Shown: positions 11,111-22,197, numbered from the stretch's first letter. The stretch is 64,000 nucleotides of DNA from Fusarium oxysporum f. sp. lycopersici 4287 (GCF_000149955.1 NC_030999.1:230068-294067), one strand, 5' to 3'. Numbers and translations are program-made. Notes: a model not told the origin generated them from the sequence alone.

Positions 11111-11735
11111 CATAACTGTTGTCGAATCATTTGCTATTCGCATGGGTGTCTCGCGAAGAGCAACAGAACCCAAATGCACACCAAGGAAGCTATCATATAA
11201 GGCCCGATTGGCCCGGCTCAGATTACTGTTAGCAGAACGTCGGGGACCCCAGGTCGTACCTAAGGGCGTAGGCGGCTCTTCGAAACGGCTTGAGAAGGCT
11301 CTCCGCCGCAAACACGTGTGCGCACTCTGTGAGTCCCTCAAGAGGCGCGAAGCCGACACCCTGGCACAGCTACGAACGTGGAAGGCGCGGGTCAGCAAAT
11401 ACCTGTACTGATGTCTGGGTTTGGTTAGTCCAGAATACAGCTGCTGGGTGGTACAATACATGCTAAGATTACCGAAGTAGTACCATCCACCTGTCTGCGA
11501 GGCCATGACTTGGATGTGGGTGGCATCCATCAGCGGCGGTTAGATGCCTCGCTTTTCTTCTGCCTCACTTGGCGAATGTCGTCACTGTGACTAACGATGG
11601 CTCAAAGTCTGGTTGCATGTGAAGAAGCAGTAAGACGTCAAGCCATATTTTCAACCAAAAGAGGACATATCAAGTCTGACTGTTTATGCAAGGAAAGGGT
11701 TCAATTCATTAAGCGGCCCGTCATTTCCTGTCCCT
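11111..11735. other. Right half of the sequence interrupted by copia element 1
   Basis: The plus strand from 11111 to 11411 is open and ends in a natural stop. It reads a basic, leucine-rich product with KHVCALCESLKRREAD near its end. A minus-strand frame (11530-11090) overlaps it. If the target duplication is collapsed, the plus frame joins in phase to sequence left of the element, supporting a plus-strand host exon. The family is not recognised. No gene is seen in 11412-11735. Confidence 0.3.
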
Positions 11736-11737
11736 AT

Positions 11738-11980
11738 GGCACAGTTTCAATCAACTTCGCGCCGGCATCCTCCTGATGAAGCATCTGGACGAGTTCTTCA
11801 ACGCAAGACTCTTCTCTATCCATCCCAACACACTCCGCATCAAAGCCTCAACGGCCAGGGAGCATCGATGCTTACCACTATTGATCGGAAGGCCCTTCTA
11901 CATCACTGCGAGATATGCTGCATCAAGAACATGAGGGCTGAGAGCCCAGCCTGGGTGCGCTTAGCCCTGCTCCCCTCTAG
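11738..11980 (+). pseudogene. HNH endonuclease-domain gene remnant
   Basis: One frame reads ILLMKHLDEFFNARLFSIHP followed by NTLRIK. A second frame, after a shift near 11860, reads TTIDRKALLHHCEICCIKNM. Both pieces and their order match the fungal HNH_2-type family, where the LH..FDAxLFxI.P.TLRI block is followed by a V/IDRxALxHHYxxCCIxNM block. About 20 residues usually found between the blocks are absent, and the two blocks are out of frame. Upstream HNH residues could not be traced. I read this as a degenerate relic with no function. Confidence 0.6.
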
Positions 11981-12457
11981 CATGCTTTGGAAGCTAGGCC
12001 CACCCCTACTTTCCCATTAGCAGCTTGATTACTCTTTGGAATGATGAGCGATAGGTGCCTACAATCACGCACTAAGAAACGTGCAGCAGTTGCGCTTCCG
12101 CGGTAAATCAAGGCTCAAGTCAACGGCACCAACCTAGGCTTGGACATAGAGTGCCAGTGGGATTCAAGTGCGGGCAGCAGGTGATTCGAAATTGGACGAG
12201 ACACCACGGCAATGAAGGCACAGGGGTCATCTTTGGCCGATCTAGCAAGAGAACCTTAATTTGATGTGTATGTTTGAGCATCAAGACCAAAGAAGGCGGC
12301 CGCATGCTCCAGATTTACAGAGTTCCTTTGGTTCATTTTTCAAGATAATGAATCGTTGTGTATATGAAATGTGGTTTCGGCTCCGTATCCGTTGGATTGA
12401 TTATCGGTCTTCTTCCTACTCAGCGGTCCTCCCGTGTTAATAAAGGAAGCAAAGGGA
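11981..12457. other. Intergenic; 3' flank of the HP1-like gene
   Basis: No credible coding frame. It separates the HNH remnant (plus) from the end of the HP1-like gene (minus). Confidence 0.5.
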
Positions 12458-13583
12458 TTAGGGTATAACACCCCCTAGAAGGCCGTCGTGACGTCTCTCG
12501 TGACATTTCTCTTTCCCAATAATGTTGACGTGTTTCTCATAAAACTTGAGCATCTGGGTCGTGTTAACACGGAAATTGACAAGCTATTGGTGTGACAAAG
12601 GAATGGACTACCTTCTGCGGGCACTTTTGGTAGATGGTCTGCGTCTCATGCTTGGTCGTCTGGCCGTTCTTCCAAATAAGACAAACGATCAGTTTTTCAT
12701 TATCGTCCTCCTCGCAAGTGTCAATCTTCTCAATCTCATCCTCCCACGATCCCGAAGGAGGACTCCACTTCTTCAGGACCGCAGGCAAAGCCTTATCGCC
12801 TACATGCGCCTCATTTCGTTTCAATCGCTTGGGCCTTGTGCTGGAAGTGTCATTTGTCGTCAGTCTACGCTTTTTGGTGTTGGCCGCTTTGTTCGATTCC
12901 TCGACGATCTTGTCCCTCCCACCTATCGCGTCAAAATACTCATTGAGAATCTCGTCGCCCGATACCCTTGAGACAACGCGCTGATTAGAAAATTGACAGT
13001 TAAAGCGGAGATGCTTAGTATGTACTTGAGATTGTCCTCGGGTTCCCAAGTTAAGTCTTTCTTGCTCTCAAAACTCCACTTGACCTGAAACACGAGGTTG
13101 CCCTAAAAGGATGTCAGTCTTGGACGCAGCTAAGCTTTACGAAACGCGGTCACATTTTTGTCGATTGCGTGGTTCTTGATCTTCTCTACAATAAAACTGA
13201 GATTCGTGAGTATCATACCAAGCTCGTGCTCGTGGCATGCAAACAGCTTACAGGCTATCCTCGAGTTCGCCGTCCTCTTCATCACTCTCGCCCGTAGAAA
13301 CGCTTTTGGGAGCTTCGACGTTGTCCGGGTTGACAACCAACGTTGGGCTGCGTGAGGTTGACCTTCGGCTCCCCTGAGCGAGAGCCGTAAACTTGCCCTG
13401 ATTCGAAGATTTGTCGTAGCGGTATTTTTGCTCTCGTCTTGTCCGGCATGCAGCGGGAGCGGGGGCTGCGTTGGTGGGATTGCGTTTGGAGCGCGAACGC
13501 GACGCGCTCCCTATCTTGGCTGGTGGCGAAACGTTGGGAGAGGTCGATGAAGGTGATCGTAAGAGAATCTTACCTGGAGGCAT
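12458..13583 (-). CDS. HP1-like heterochromatin protein (chromodomain plus chromoshadow domain)
   Basis: The five exons on minus are 13583-13252, 13196-13154, 13102-13026, 12966-12612 and 12553-12458, giving 300 aa with a TAA stop. Introns are 45-60 nt with GT-AG ends; intron 2 has a CTGAC branch site. All four junctions keep frame. Residues 1-110 are basic and low-complexity, then acidic. The chromodomain spans about 112-163 (FIVEKIKNH, VFQVKWSFESKKDLTWEPED, EILNEYF), and F, W and F occupy the aromatic-cage positions expected for methyl-lysine binding. A basic hinge (TKKRRL, RPKRLKR) follows. The chromoshadow domain spans about 222-282 (GSWEDEIEKID, VCLIWKNG, YQKCPQK, MLKFYEKH). HP1 binds H3K9me-marked chromatin and dimerises through the shadow domain. 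All parts are intact. Because it sits among transposons, I infer it may be an extra paralogue rather than the core HP1. Confidence 0.88.
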
Positions 13584-15037
13584 CCTGATAGCCTATGAAC
13601 TGCGCGACTTTGGAATATTGCGGTGCCTCCCCAGGTGAACTCCCTATACCTCGGTTTGTTGTTTCTCATGGACGGATGGTTCACGGAAGGTGGCAGGTCA
13701 CAGGTATGAGAGAGAACCTTTCCAGATCCGGGCAAGGCGGGGCGCAGGGTGCCCCGTCTCGATTGACCTATCCACATCCCCGAAGGTGCGGGTAAATGTT
13801 CAGCTCTCCCTTCGCTAATAAACTATCTTAATTTAAATTCAAGCTTCATGCTCTCAAGGATTCAAACCTCTAATCCTTGTGTCCTTGTAGTTTTAGTAAA
13901 CTGCATCCTTTTTATCAGTGCACGTTCATTTGGTTCCGAATAGGTCGTTTCCGGAGCAACGTAGCGAACCGCAACCCATAAACCCCAACGCCGCCATGAA
14001 CAAAGTATATCCGGTGCTTCGCGAACCTATTGGCGAGCCACGACTTATCTTCGGTTGCACAAGTGCCCACGAGCCTGGGTTTATCGACTTTGTGTTACGA
14101 CATCAGCTTACATAGCTGTGCCCGAACATATTGTTGTTCAATTTCGTTCATTCTTTAGATAATTCTCATCAATTGACTGTTGCCATCTTTGATTCCAGTG
14201 AAGCCAATTGTCTGACATTTTGTTGTTTTAACTGATTGCAACAGGTGGCCTGGATCCGCTCGATTTGTAAATGGGAGAGAAATCACTAGATGGTGATCCT
14301 ACAAGGACATGGTGAAATGAAATTCTGCCTACACGCCTCTTGTTTCTACTCAAAGGCAAAAGCTAGAAGCGGCTTTAGTCTGGGTATTATTGCCCTCACA
14401 TTCGTAGCATCGCTGGAGTGCCCTTCAGCTTGCTGCTGGAGCTCTCAGACCATGACTTCGAGGCGGAGCGCCCTCATTTCTTTTTGTGAATGGAATTTGT
14501 GGGCTCGCCCATGTCCACCGACTTCAGGCCGCAAGGCGAACCTATCGGGTTTCACACCCTGAGCTCGCTTAGGTTGGCCTCACACGGGCCATCTCATAAT
14601 CTGGCGGCTCAATGACATGGGATCGGCTCATATTGAGCGCCCGTCTGCAGACCCCGGCCCGGTCAGCTTTCGACCCCCCTGGGGTAACCATGATATGGGG
14701 TACTCAAAGCCTAGTTACAGCATTGATACCGAACAACAGAGGCAACAGAAAATTTTCCCGGCTCAAGCCTGTGCTTTAAGACATTTTATCACTTAATGGC
14801 GGTCTTTATGCCAACTAGGTTACTTTTCGGTCGTTTCTTGTATGTAGCGTCACAAATATGTATTCAAGGAGGGTAGCAAACACATCGCATTTGGATTTCA
14901 ATACTGGCATCGTCGTCAATGGACCACGCTAAAAGTTTCGATGCTTTCAAGGTGAAGTCACAGAGGCTCGAACAGCATCACGAATCAAGGCAGATGATAA
15001 TCTTTCTGAAAATTGGTTTGAGGCTTTTCAAAGGAGC
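13584..15037. other. Intergenic; no gene recognised
   Basis: Part of it must be the promoter of the HP1-like gene. Small frames occur at 13918-14115, 14290-14562 and 14613-14790; none has a recognisable motif. A hairpin (CAAGGATT..AATCCTTG) lies near 13857-13882. Confidence 0.4.
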
Positions 15038-15050
15038 GGCCATTGAGGTG

Positions 15051-15701
15051 TTTGTTTGTTTGTTTGTTTGTATATTTTTCGTCTGGGTGGCTGTAACGAA
15101 GCCAGATCTCCTACTGGAGCAAAAGACGTGCTGAGCTAGCTAGGTACAGGGAAACCCCGCTTCCTTCACCATCCAGCATACCAATGGCACAAAAGGTGCT
15201 GTATTTCTCAAGCCCGTCACCCGTCAGCGGGTTCGGGGGCAATCTATTGTCGAACTTTTTCCACCGACCAGAATTCTCTCGCGCATCACTACATCTGCCG
15301 ACGCAGTCCACAATCTCCAGTAACCAAGTTGTAGCTCGTAGTCGACTGTCGCGGCGGCAGGGAAAAACCTCGGGAAGGAATCAGAGGCCGACGGTGCGGC
15401 TTGCCTTCAAAGGAGAAAAACCCATCGCAATCGGCGTCGTTGATCGGGAGGATGTCGCTACCGATGCCATGGGCATCGTCCTCCGATATCTAAGGCGTTC
15501 TGGTTCTGAGGTGCCGCCATTAGATCCGACAAAGGTGTTGTCAGAGAAGGCGAACTCTCCAAAATTCCTTCTCTGAAAACTGCTGTTAGGGAGCCGATAG
15601 CATCCCCGCAGTTTTGTGTGGTCGCGTGGCCTGCAGAAAATCCCGCTCCTAACACGGCACTAACAGTGCGTGCCAAGAAAGAATTTTTACAGGGGAGAGT
15701 T
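15051..15701 (-). mobile_element. SINE-like retroposon, copy 1
   Basis: About 650 bp, one of four copies in the window. Read on minus, it starts AACTCTCCCCTGTAAAAATT and ends in a (CAAA)n-type simple repeat, seen on plus as (TTTG)n. It is flanked by 13-bp target duplications. Variable-length duplications of 13-16 bp with a simple-repeat tail indicate target-primed reverse transcription by a LINE machinery. All four copies share the same 5' end, so this is a defined short element rather than random LINE truncations. A 130-codon frame (15184-15576, plus) lies antisense to the element and is open in every copy. No tRNA-like head was identified. Confidence 0.75.
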
Positions 15702-15716
15702 CGGGCCATTGAGGTT

Positions 15717-16366
15717 TTGTTTGTTTGTTTGTTTGTATATTTTTCGTCTGGGTGGCTGTAACGAAGCCAGATCTCCTACTGGAGCAAAAGACGTGCTGAG
15801 CTAGCTAGGTACAGGGAAACCCCGCTTCCTTCACCATCCAGCATACCAATGGCACAAAAGGTGCTGTATTTCTCAAGCCCGTCACCCGTCAGCGGGTTCG
15901 GGGGCAATCTACTGTCGAGCTTTTTCCACCGACCAGAATTCTCTCACGCATCACTACATCTGCTGACGCAGTCCACAATCTCCAGTAACCAAGTTGTAGC
16001 TCGTAGTCGACTGTCGTGGCGGCAGGGAAAAACCTTGGGAAGGAATCAGAGGCCGGCGGTGCGGCTTGCCTTCAAAGGGGAAAAACCCATCGCAATCGGC
16101 GTCGTTGATCGGGAGGATGTCGCTACCGATGCCACGGGCACCGTCCTCCGATATCTAAGGCGTTCTGGTTCTGAGGTGCCGCCATTAGATCCGACAAAGG
16201 TGTTGTCAGAGAAGGTGAACTCTCCAAAATTCCTTCTCTGAAAACTGCTGTTAGGGAGCCGATGGCGTCCCCGCAGTATTGTGTGGCCGAGTAGCCCGTA
16301 GAAAATCCCGCTCCTAACAGTGCACTAACAGTGCGTGCCAAGAAAGAATTTTTACAGGGGAGAGTT
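15717..16366 (-). mobile_element. SINE-like retroposon, copy 2
   Basis: Same length, orientation and ends as copy 1, next to it in tandem. It differs from copy 1 at scattered transition sites but appears identical in the 130-codon frame (15849-16241) to copy 3 at 60 kb. Copy 2 is therefore not a simple local duplication of copy 1. Its (TTTG)n tail starts near 15717. Confidence 0.75.
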
Positions 16367-16382
16367 GGGGGCCATTGAGGTG

Positions 16383-17699
16383 TCCCCAACAGGCGACGGG
16401 ATCCAGGGTAGTTATCCACTGGATGTACTGAACGCACAAGCTTTTTGGCGGCGCAGTGGCCCGTAGCGTGACGTTAGGATGCCCTTCCGCGGTGATAGGT
16501 CAGCAACATGACGCGACGCAACCTATCTGACGCTCCTCCCCTCCAACACCTCTTCACCCTTTGCAATTGAGCTTCGTCATCAGCGACACCACCAACCATG
16601 ACATCGTTAACCTTAGCAATAAGACACCACGCGATGGAATTCCATCAGCAGGTCACTCGATCTACGCCTGACTTGCCAATGCCGCACTTGCTGACACCAT
16701 ACCATATCTAGCTTATTTCGAATCACCGGGTCACACTCGATGCAGCCTGACCCATATACGCGCGATTCACTCCGCATCCTGCGAGACTACCGTGTCAGCT
16801 GCCGATGCCTTTACAATGCCATCGCGGACGAGAACGAGATGATATCGTGACGACGAGCGAGCATAAGATTACAGACAAAAAGGTTCCGACGCATCTTTAT
16901 GACGGACGAACAAGAGTGAATAAAGCGGCGAGCATGCTTTGACCCGGCGACATCCTTTTCAGCGACAAGAGATCAACAATCTTGGCCTTCACAAGGTTAA
17001 CGACTACACAATCAGCAGTCTTCGTCCACAACCAAGACGCTCCGAATGTTTCAGAAAATGTGACAACCTCCCTCACTCGCAGAGACCAAACGAGCCAATA
17101 CCGCCTCCCGTTTCGATCGACAGTCCGTCAATCTTCGAGCCGAGCATACAGTCGATAACGACCTGTTCCGCAAGCAATCGACTTCCTGGGAACAGAGACA
17201 CAAAGCCCGAACGAAGCTCTTTACCAAGTTGTTCCTCGACTGTCAGGCAACAAGCTTGTTAAAGCCAACATGAAGCAACATGCCTACTTTCTGAGTTGCG
17301 CATAACTAGGTGGACTGTGTAAGATGGGGTGCAAGATGCTATGAATAGGTGTAGGTTTAATAGAACCGCAGTCTAGTCACTCCAGTCAAGTTTTCAAACC
17401 CTAGAAAGGGGAAATGTGTCAAGGCGAAGATACGGAGCATATAGGCAGCTGCAAATGGAACCTCAAACGATCGATATGATCCTCCACGCCTTCCGTACTT
17501 GGGACAAAACGAAAGCTTTTCTCTCGGTCTCTTCGCGAACTGCTCCGCTGGCCACCTTGTATCACCAAACAAGAAGGCTGCATTCCTTGGTATGATTTAT
17601 AGGATTTGTAGTCCTTCTGAGCTCTGGGGCGATGAGGTCGGCCTAATGCTTGGGTACAGCGGCGCCATCGAGGTGTTTCCAGCGCGCTTTCCTAGCCGT
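16383..17699. other. Intergenic; nothing recognised
   Basis: The composition from 16.5 to 17.3 kb is relatively GC-rich and coding-like, but every frame is interrupted. Frames at 16939-17262 and 17499-17705 have no recognisable motif. It may contain an old unidentified relic. Confidence 0.35.
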
Positions 17700-19620
17700 A
17701 AATAGTCTCGGTCAAAGTGGAATGGCACATTTGCTAGTTCCACTACTCTCGTACCGTTCGTGTCTATCAGATATGTGACACCACAGAACTAGAACTGATG
17801 GCTTTCGCGACAGGCGTGAGGAACGGGTGTAACTACATCGCGCACGACTAAGCAAACAACATGGATAGTAAATTCACGAACCAAATAGATCCTGAACAAA
17901 AGAACAAAAGAACAAAACAAAAAGCTGCGTAACCGCCGCTATGAACTCAATCATATTCCCCACCTTCAGCAGCCTCATCATCATCCTCAATATCATCAAT
18001 GACATGAAGGTTCTTCGAGGTGTGTGGGCCTGGAAGCAGTCCGCTGGTTCCTTCGGGACCTGGGCTGTGAGAATGACCTCTTCCTTTGAGACATGAATAT
18101 CTGAACTGAATCCCACTGCCCCCCTACTAACTGCTTCCCAATAACCCTAGTCTCTATTCCTTTCAACTGTTTTGAATCGTCTCCGAGAGACAAAGTTGCG
18201 ATCCGCATCAAGAGATGATAACTCTCCGAGACCCTGTATCCATGGATATTGTCGCTCCTAGATGACCTCCGAATTCTCCCATGATTTCCTATCTGGTCAG
18301 ATACTTTCATCTGTCAAAGTGGCTAAGGTGCTTACTGAAACCTCGGTTCGAGTCATAAGATGCGTTGCGCGAAAAGAGAGTCCCTCTGTTACTCCTTCGG
18401 ATGCAAGAGGCATACTTGGTTCTCCTTTTAGGGTGAAGCCATTTGGATGGCAAAGTAGCCCGTCTAATGTCACTTTTGAGACATGGTGGAAGTCGTGGCT
18501 CTTGAGGTGGATCGATCTGGGAAAGTGGAGCTGGTGAAGTCCCCTCGGAAGATGAAGCATTTGATCTCCCAGGCAGGGGGACTCCAAGCTGCAGAAGCTT
18601 TCATTTATATCGAAGCCTTTACTGACCAAGTTCGCCCCCAGAGAGTAAGGGAACGTCCCCACGTTTGTGTATCTGCATGGTTGTCTGAGTCACTGAGTTG
18701 ATGAAGACGTAAGGAGAAAGTCGCAGTTAGGGCCAGAATAGGGGTTATTGTGACTTTTAAAGGTTTGCACGCCTTGGTTTCAGCCCCTACTTACCTAATA
18801 CTCGGAAGTCCGGGAAATCAGGAGGCAGTATTCGGAGATAGCCGTTATCAACTCACGATTGGCTTTTGCCGAAATCATACACTTGTGCAGTCCTGTTACA
18901 CAATCACTTGTATAAACAGCTGAAAAGAACAAGTCAAGTTCTTTAGTTGAATCAGGGGCACTCAATTCGTCTCTCAAGGTTCTGATGTTTTGCGATGTGT
19001 AAAGGCTGCTTGCAAAGATCTGACTTTCTATAATCACGTAACGTTTCCCTTGTTTCGTGAATGGCTGTTCCCATCGGCGTTAGCCCTGAAAACCTATCGT
19101 AAGGCCTAACCGTTGACGCTTTTATTAAATAAGAGATAAGAGGGATGGGGTGTTACTCATTTGCTCTTAAAGTAGCTGTAGGGCTGGGGTCAGCTTTTTA
19201 TCTACACTTTCTGGGCCTAAAACGCACTCGTGGTCGAAAGATCTATAACCAAGATATAATCGAGAGACTTATCATCCAAGCTCGTTCTGCTCTTGCTTCC
19301 CAATCTCTAGGGCGCTCAGGTCGCAGTTGTTCCACGCCAGGGCCACTAAAAAAGGCCTCTTTTAAGCTGTTCCAACGGCACACAAGGGCATCTTGCCCTT
19401 CTCGAAGCTGAGGGCCTTTATTCCGGTTCCTCACGTACATCCATCGGTCGCAGCCTGAAGAAGATCGAAGTTACAGATATGATCCATCATGAGGATATCC
19501 GTCATTATCATAGACAGTGTTCAAGTATGCTAACAGACAAAGAAAATGAGACTATTGCTGCACATATCATCTGAATGTAAGGCTCCATCTACCCGCCACC
19601 AACTTCGACATCGAAGATGC
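17700..19620 (+). repeat. Segmental duplication 1, copy A (inverted partner at 45585-47490)
   Basis: About 1.9 kb matches the reverse complement of 45585-47490, at roughly 80-85% by eye with small indels. End markers are AATGGCACATTTGCTAGTTC near 17728 and ATCATCTGAATGTAAGGCTC near 19567. Reading frames are partly preserved between copies. One is the minus frame ending ..LLISRTSEY-stop at 18795-19037. Another is the minus frame with SHFDR-stop near 18310. No family is recognised, and no terminal repeats were found, so this is called a duplication rather than a transposon. Confidence 0.75.
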
Positions 19621-21499
19621 AGAAAAGACCTTCCCCTACCGCCAAGATCCTGATTCGAAGAGCGTCAGCAAGATGTGACGGCCATCCTGAGATCGATACA
19701 TCGGTACTGGAGGTAAAGAACAAGGTCCATTATGGACTATCATGAAGCCGGAGTTCCGCACAGGAACACGTCTTTGATATATGACGCCAGAAGGATAGCC
19801 CGGCTATATGTGAGGGCCACCTTTGTCTGCGATCATGCACCAGACTTTCGAGAGCGGCCACTACTCGATTGACCTGTCTGGTCTAAGTGCATCACGATAA
19901 ACCAGGCCTCACGGGTGGCGCCAGTAGCGATCAGGAATGTGCGACCGCTCATATCGAAATGAATTCCTTGCACATGTTTCGCGCTGTAAGGAGCACAGCA
20001 GTCACGCAACGAGATCGTGATGTTGTCGAAGAAATGACTGGGCGACATATCGCTCGACGTGGGCGACCAACGATGCTGACAAAGCCCGATCAAAAGACAA
20101 GATAGTATGTGCCGTTCTCGCTCGTCGCTCTCGACCCGGTTTCCTTGCTCCCATAATCGATAATAAGTCGGCGTTGGAGGAGATCGAGGGCGTTGACGGA
20201 GCTAGTATCCTGCGCTCCATTTGGCTTTCTTGAGACAGGGCTCTCACTGGGCTAAGTACCCCTATTCTTCCTATTTCTGCCTATTCATGATCATTACTAT
20301 TTTCAATCGTCTGACCAATTACTGGAGAAATCAAAATCTGATCAATCTTGCGGCTTTTAATCCAATGGGTACTGGCAATTTCTGAGAGCCCTTCTGCAGA
20401 CCACATAGAATCAAAGCTTGTTATACCATTGGTTAAAGCCTTCAGTAGCTGTACTTTAGCAATGCCAATTGGGGCATCACCGGAAGGATTCTCCTTCACA
20501 CTATCATTATGCCCAGGGGGCATGGCGGCTGTTTGTCTATAACTGACTCTCCACCGCCAGAGCATGCTCTACCTGCACTCGGACCTGTCACAAATCAGGT
20601 TCAGGAGATCCTTGAAAGTGATCCTTGACATCACCGGCCATCCCCTTTATAATCGCCGTCACCCTCAATTTCATTCTTCTCCTCTCCCTGGCCTTCCTCA
20701 GCTTCTCTATTGCTCTTATCATACACTTTTATTTCGGTCAAGCCTGCCGATACTTCCGCTCGGGAGCGCCCCAAACGTGCTTGAGATTTTCTGGGTTTGA
20801 AATTGTATGACCTCCGCTCCATAAGAGTTGGAGCCTTACTATTCTTATTCAACCAGCGAATACAGCTGCACTACTGGCAATAACAGTTGTCATTGACCCT
20901 TCGATGACGACACGGTTGTTTCAATTGAAGAAGTAAGGCCTACAGCGTTGGACGACTGAACGAATCTACGGCTATCTACCGAGACTTCACGCGTATGCTC
21001 GTATCATTCAAGCATGGCTAAGAATGAATCTGAATCATCTAAAGGCACCAATGACAAGAATCGTAAACTGCCCGACAAACGCAGGCAGCTTAAATTCTGT
21101 TTGAGACCGAAGCATATTAGGGGGTCTCCGACTCTTACGAAGCCCAGATTGCCTAAGGAAGCCAAATCACCGAGTAATCACGCTTGAACCCAAGGCACCA
21201 CTGAGGTTACTATGTGTATTTCCCCTTGGGACTTGAGTGCTATGCCGAAGGCGTTGCCTAAGAAAACAAGAGCTTATAAAATTTCGAAAAACCAAACCTT
21301 TACGGTGCCGAAAGGGCCAATACGTAAAGAATACAGAGCGCTGAAATTCTTTAGGTAGCAAATAGCAAATATAATAAGCAAAACCAACAAAACCCCCAAC
21401 ATGCTAGATAGAAACAGAAAAGGAAACAATAAACAATTTTATTAGCCGAGAGTAGTTACTGTGACTATCTCTAATTACTTGAAATTTCTTCCTGATGGA
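19621..21499. other. Intergenic; nothing firmly recognised
   Basis: Short frames at 19887-20105, 20281-20565 and 20564-20800 have no secure assignment. The first contains RRGRPTMLTKPDQK, faintly like the linker after a Tc1/mariner helix-turn-helix, but no surrounding transposase can be read. Confidence 0.35.
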
Positions 21500-21501
21500 T
21501 A

Positions 21502-22195
21502 AGTCGCCCACCCTAGTTATGGCCCACCCCTAAAAGCGTAGCCAAACCTCTAAATTCTCGATGGGTCGTGGTAGCTAAACGGCCAGCTATACCACTACGT
21601 GTCACCTCGGATATTTCAACACCAAAACGCGGCGGCGACGTCGTAAAGCTATTTGCCGAGAAGAGCGGCTCTCCTACTTCACGACTGTCTATTCGAAAAG
21701 CCGCTGCGGCGTTGGATAAGGTTGCGATGGAGGTTATACTAAGGGACCGTGAGATCGAACGCTTGCGGGTGCAACTCGCCCAGGCAAAACCGGCTAAACG
21801 TCGTAAGATCGTCCAAGATCCGAACGAACGCTTTGCAAGCCTTGCGCAGATACTTGCGCAAGCTAATCGAGAGCCTCAACAACGTGCTCGGAAGGCAAGA
21901 AACGCGGTACAAGAAGTCATTATCGTGGAGGGGGAGAGTAGCTCTGAGTCGGAAGAGGAACCGGCACAGGCTCGACGGTCGGCACGCAACCGGCGACCAA
22001 CAAAATGCTATATGGAGCGAGATTCAAGTGCAGACGAAGAAAGCGACTAAAGAGCGCCAAATGCGATTTTCCTTGTATTTTTACCATTTAATTTGACTTT
22101 GTTGCAACCTAGTTACGTCGATATACCAGTTATGCGATGTAGGCTAAATAGAGCGGGCCAAAGCCAGGGGTGGGCCAAAACTAGGGTGGGCGACT
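21502..22195 (+). mobile_element. Internally deleted pogo/Fot-type element (MITE-like)
   Basis: The 694-bp element has 30-bp terminal inverted repeats (21502-21531 and 22166-22195), matching at 29 of 30 positions and starting AGTCGCCCACCCTAG. A TA target duplication flanks it at 21500-21501 and 22196-22197. Inside, a 160-codon frame (21568-22050) encodes only the C-terminal tail of a pogo-type transposase. It contains a heptad-like segment followed by AKRRKIVQDPNERFASLAQI, comparable to KKRKAVPNPNRRFMTL in the full transposon at 23.2 kb. The frame opens at GTG with no upstream ATG, so it is a fossil fragment. The DNA-binding and DDE domains are missing, and movement would need a transposase in trans. 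Confidence 0.88.
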
Positions 22196-22197
22196 TA

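Larger units (their letters stand above)
15038..16382. repeat. Target site present three times around two tandem retroposon-like copies
   Basis: The 12-13 bp sequence GGCCATTGAGGTG occurs at 15038-15050, at about 15704-15716 (last base T) and at 16370-16382. It therefore stands before, between and after the two element copies. This is what a second insertion at, or recombination through, the same target duplication would leave. Confidence 0.8.

Noticed and set aside
11090..11530. 146-codon minus-strand frame right of copia element 1
   Set aside because: It begins inside flanking DNA and ends in the LTR; the opposite strand has a better coding pattern with a natural stop.
13850..13915. tRNA-like hairpin near the HP1-like promoter (minus strand)
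   Set aside because: A stem CAAGGATT/AATCCTTG exists, but the rest does not fold into a cloverleaf.
19887..20105. Possible Tc1/mariner helix-turn-helix linker (RRGRPTMLTKPD)
   Set aside because: An isolated short motif with no adjacent transposase sequence or terminal repeats.
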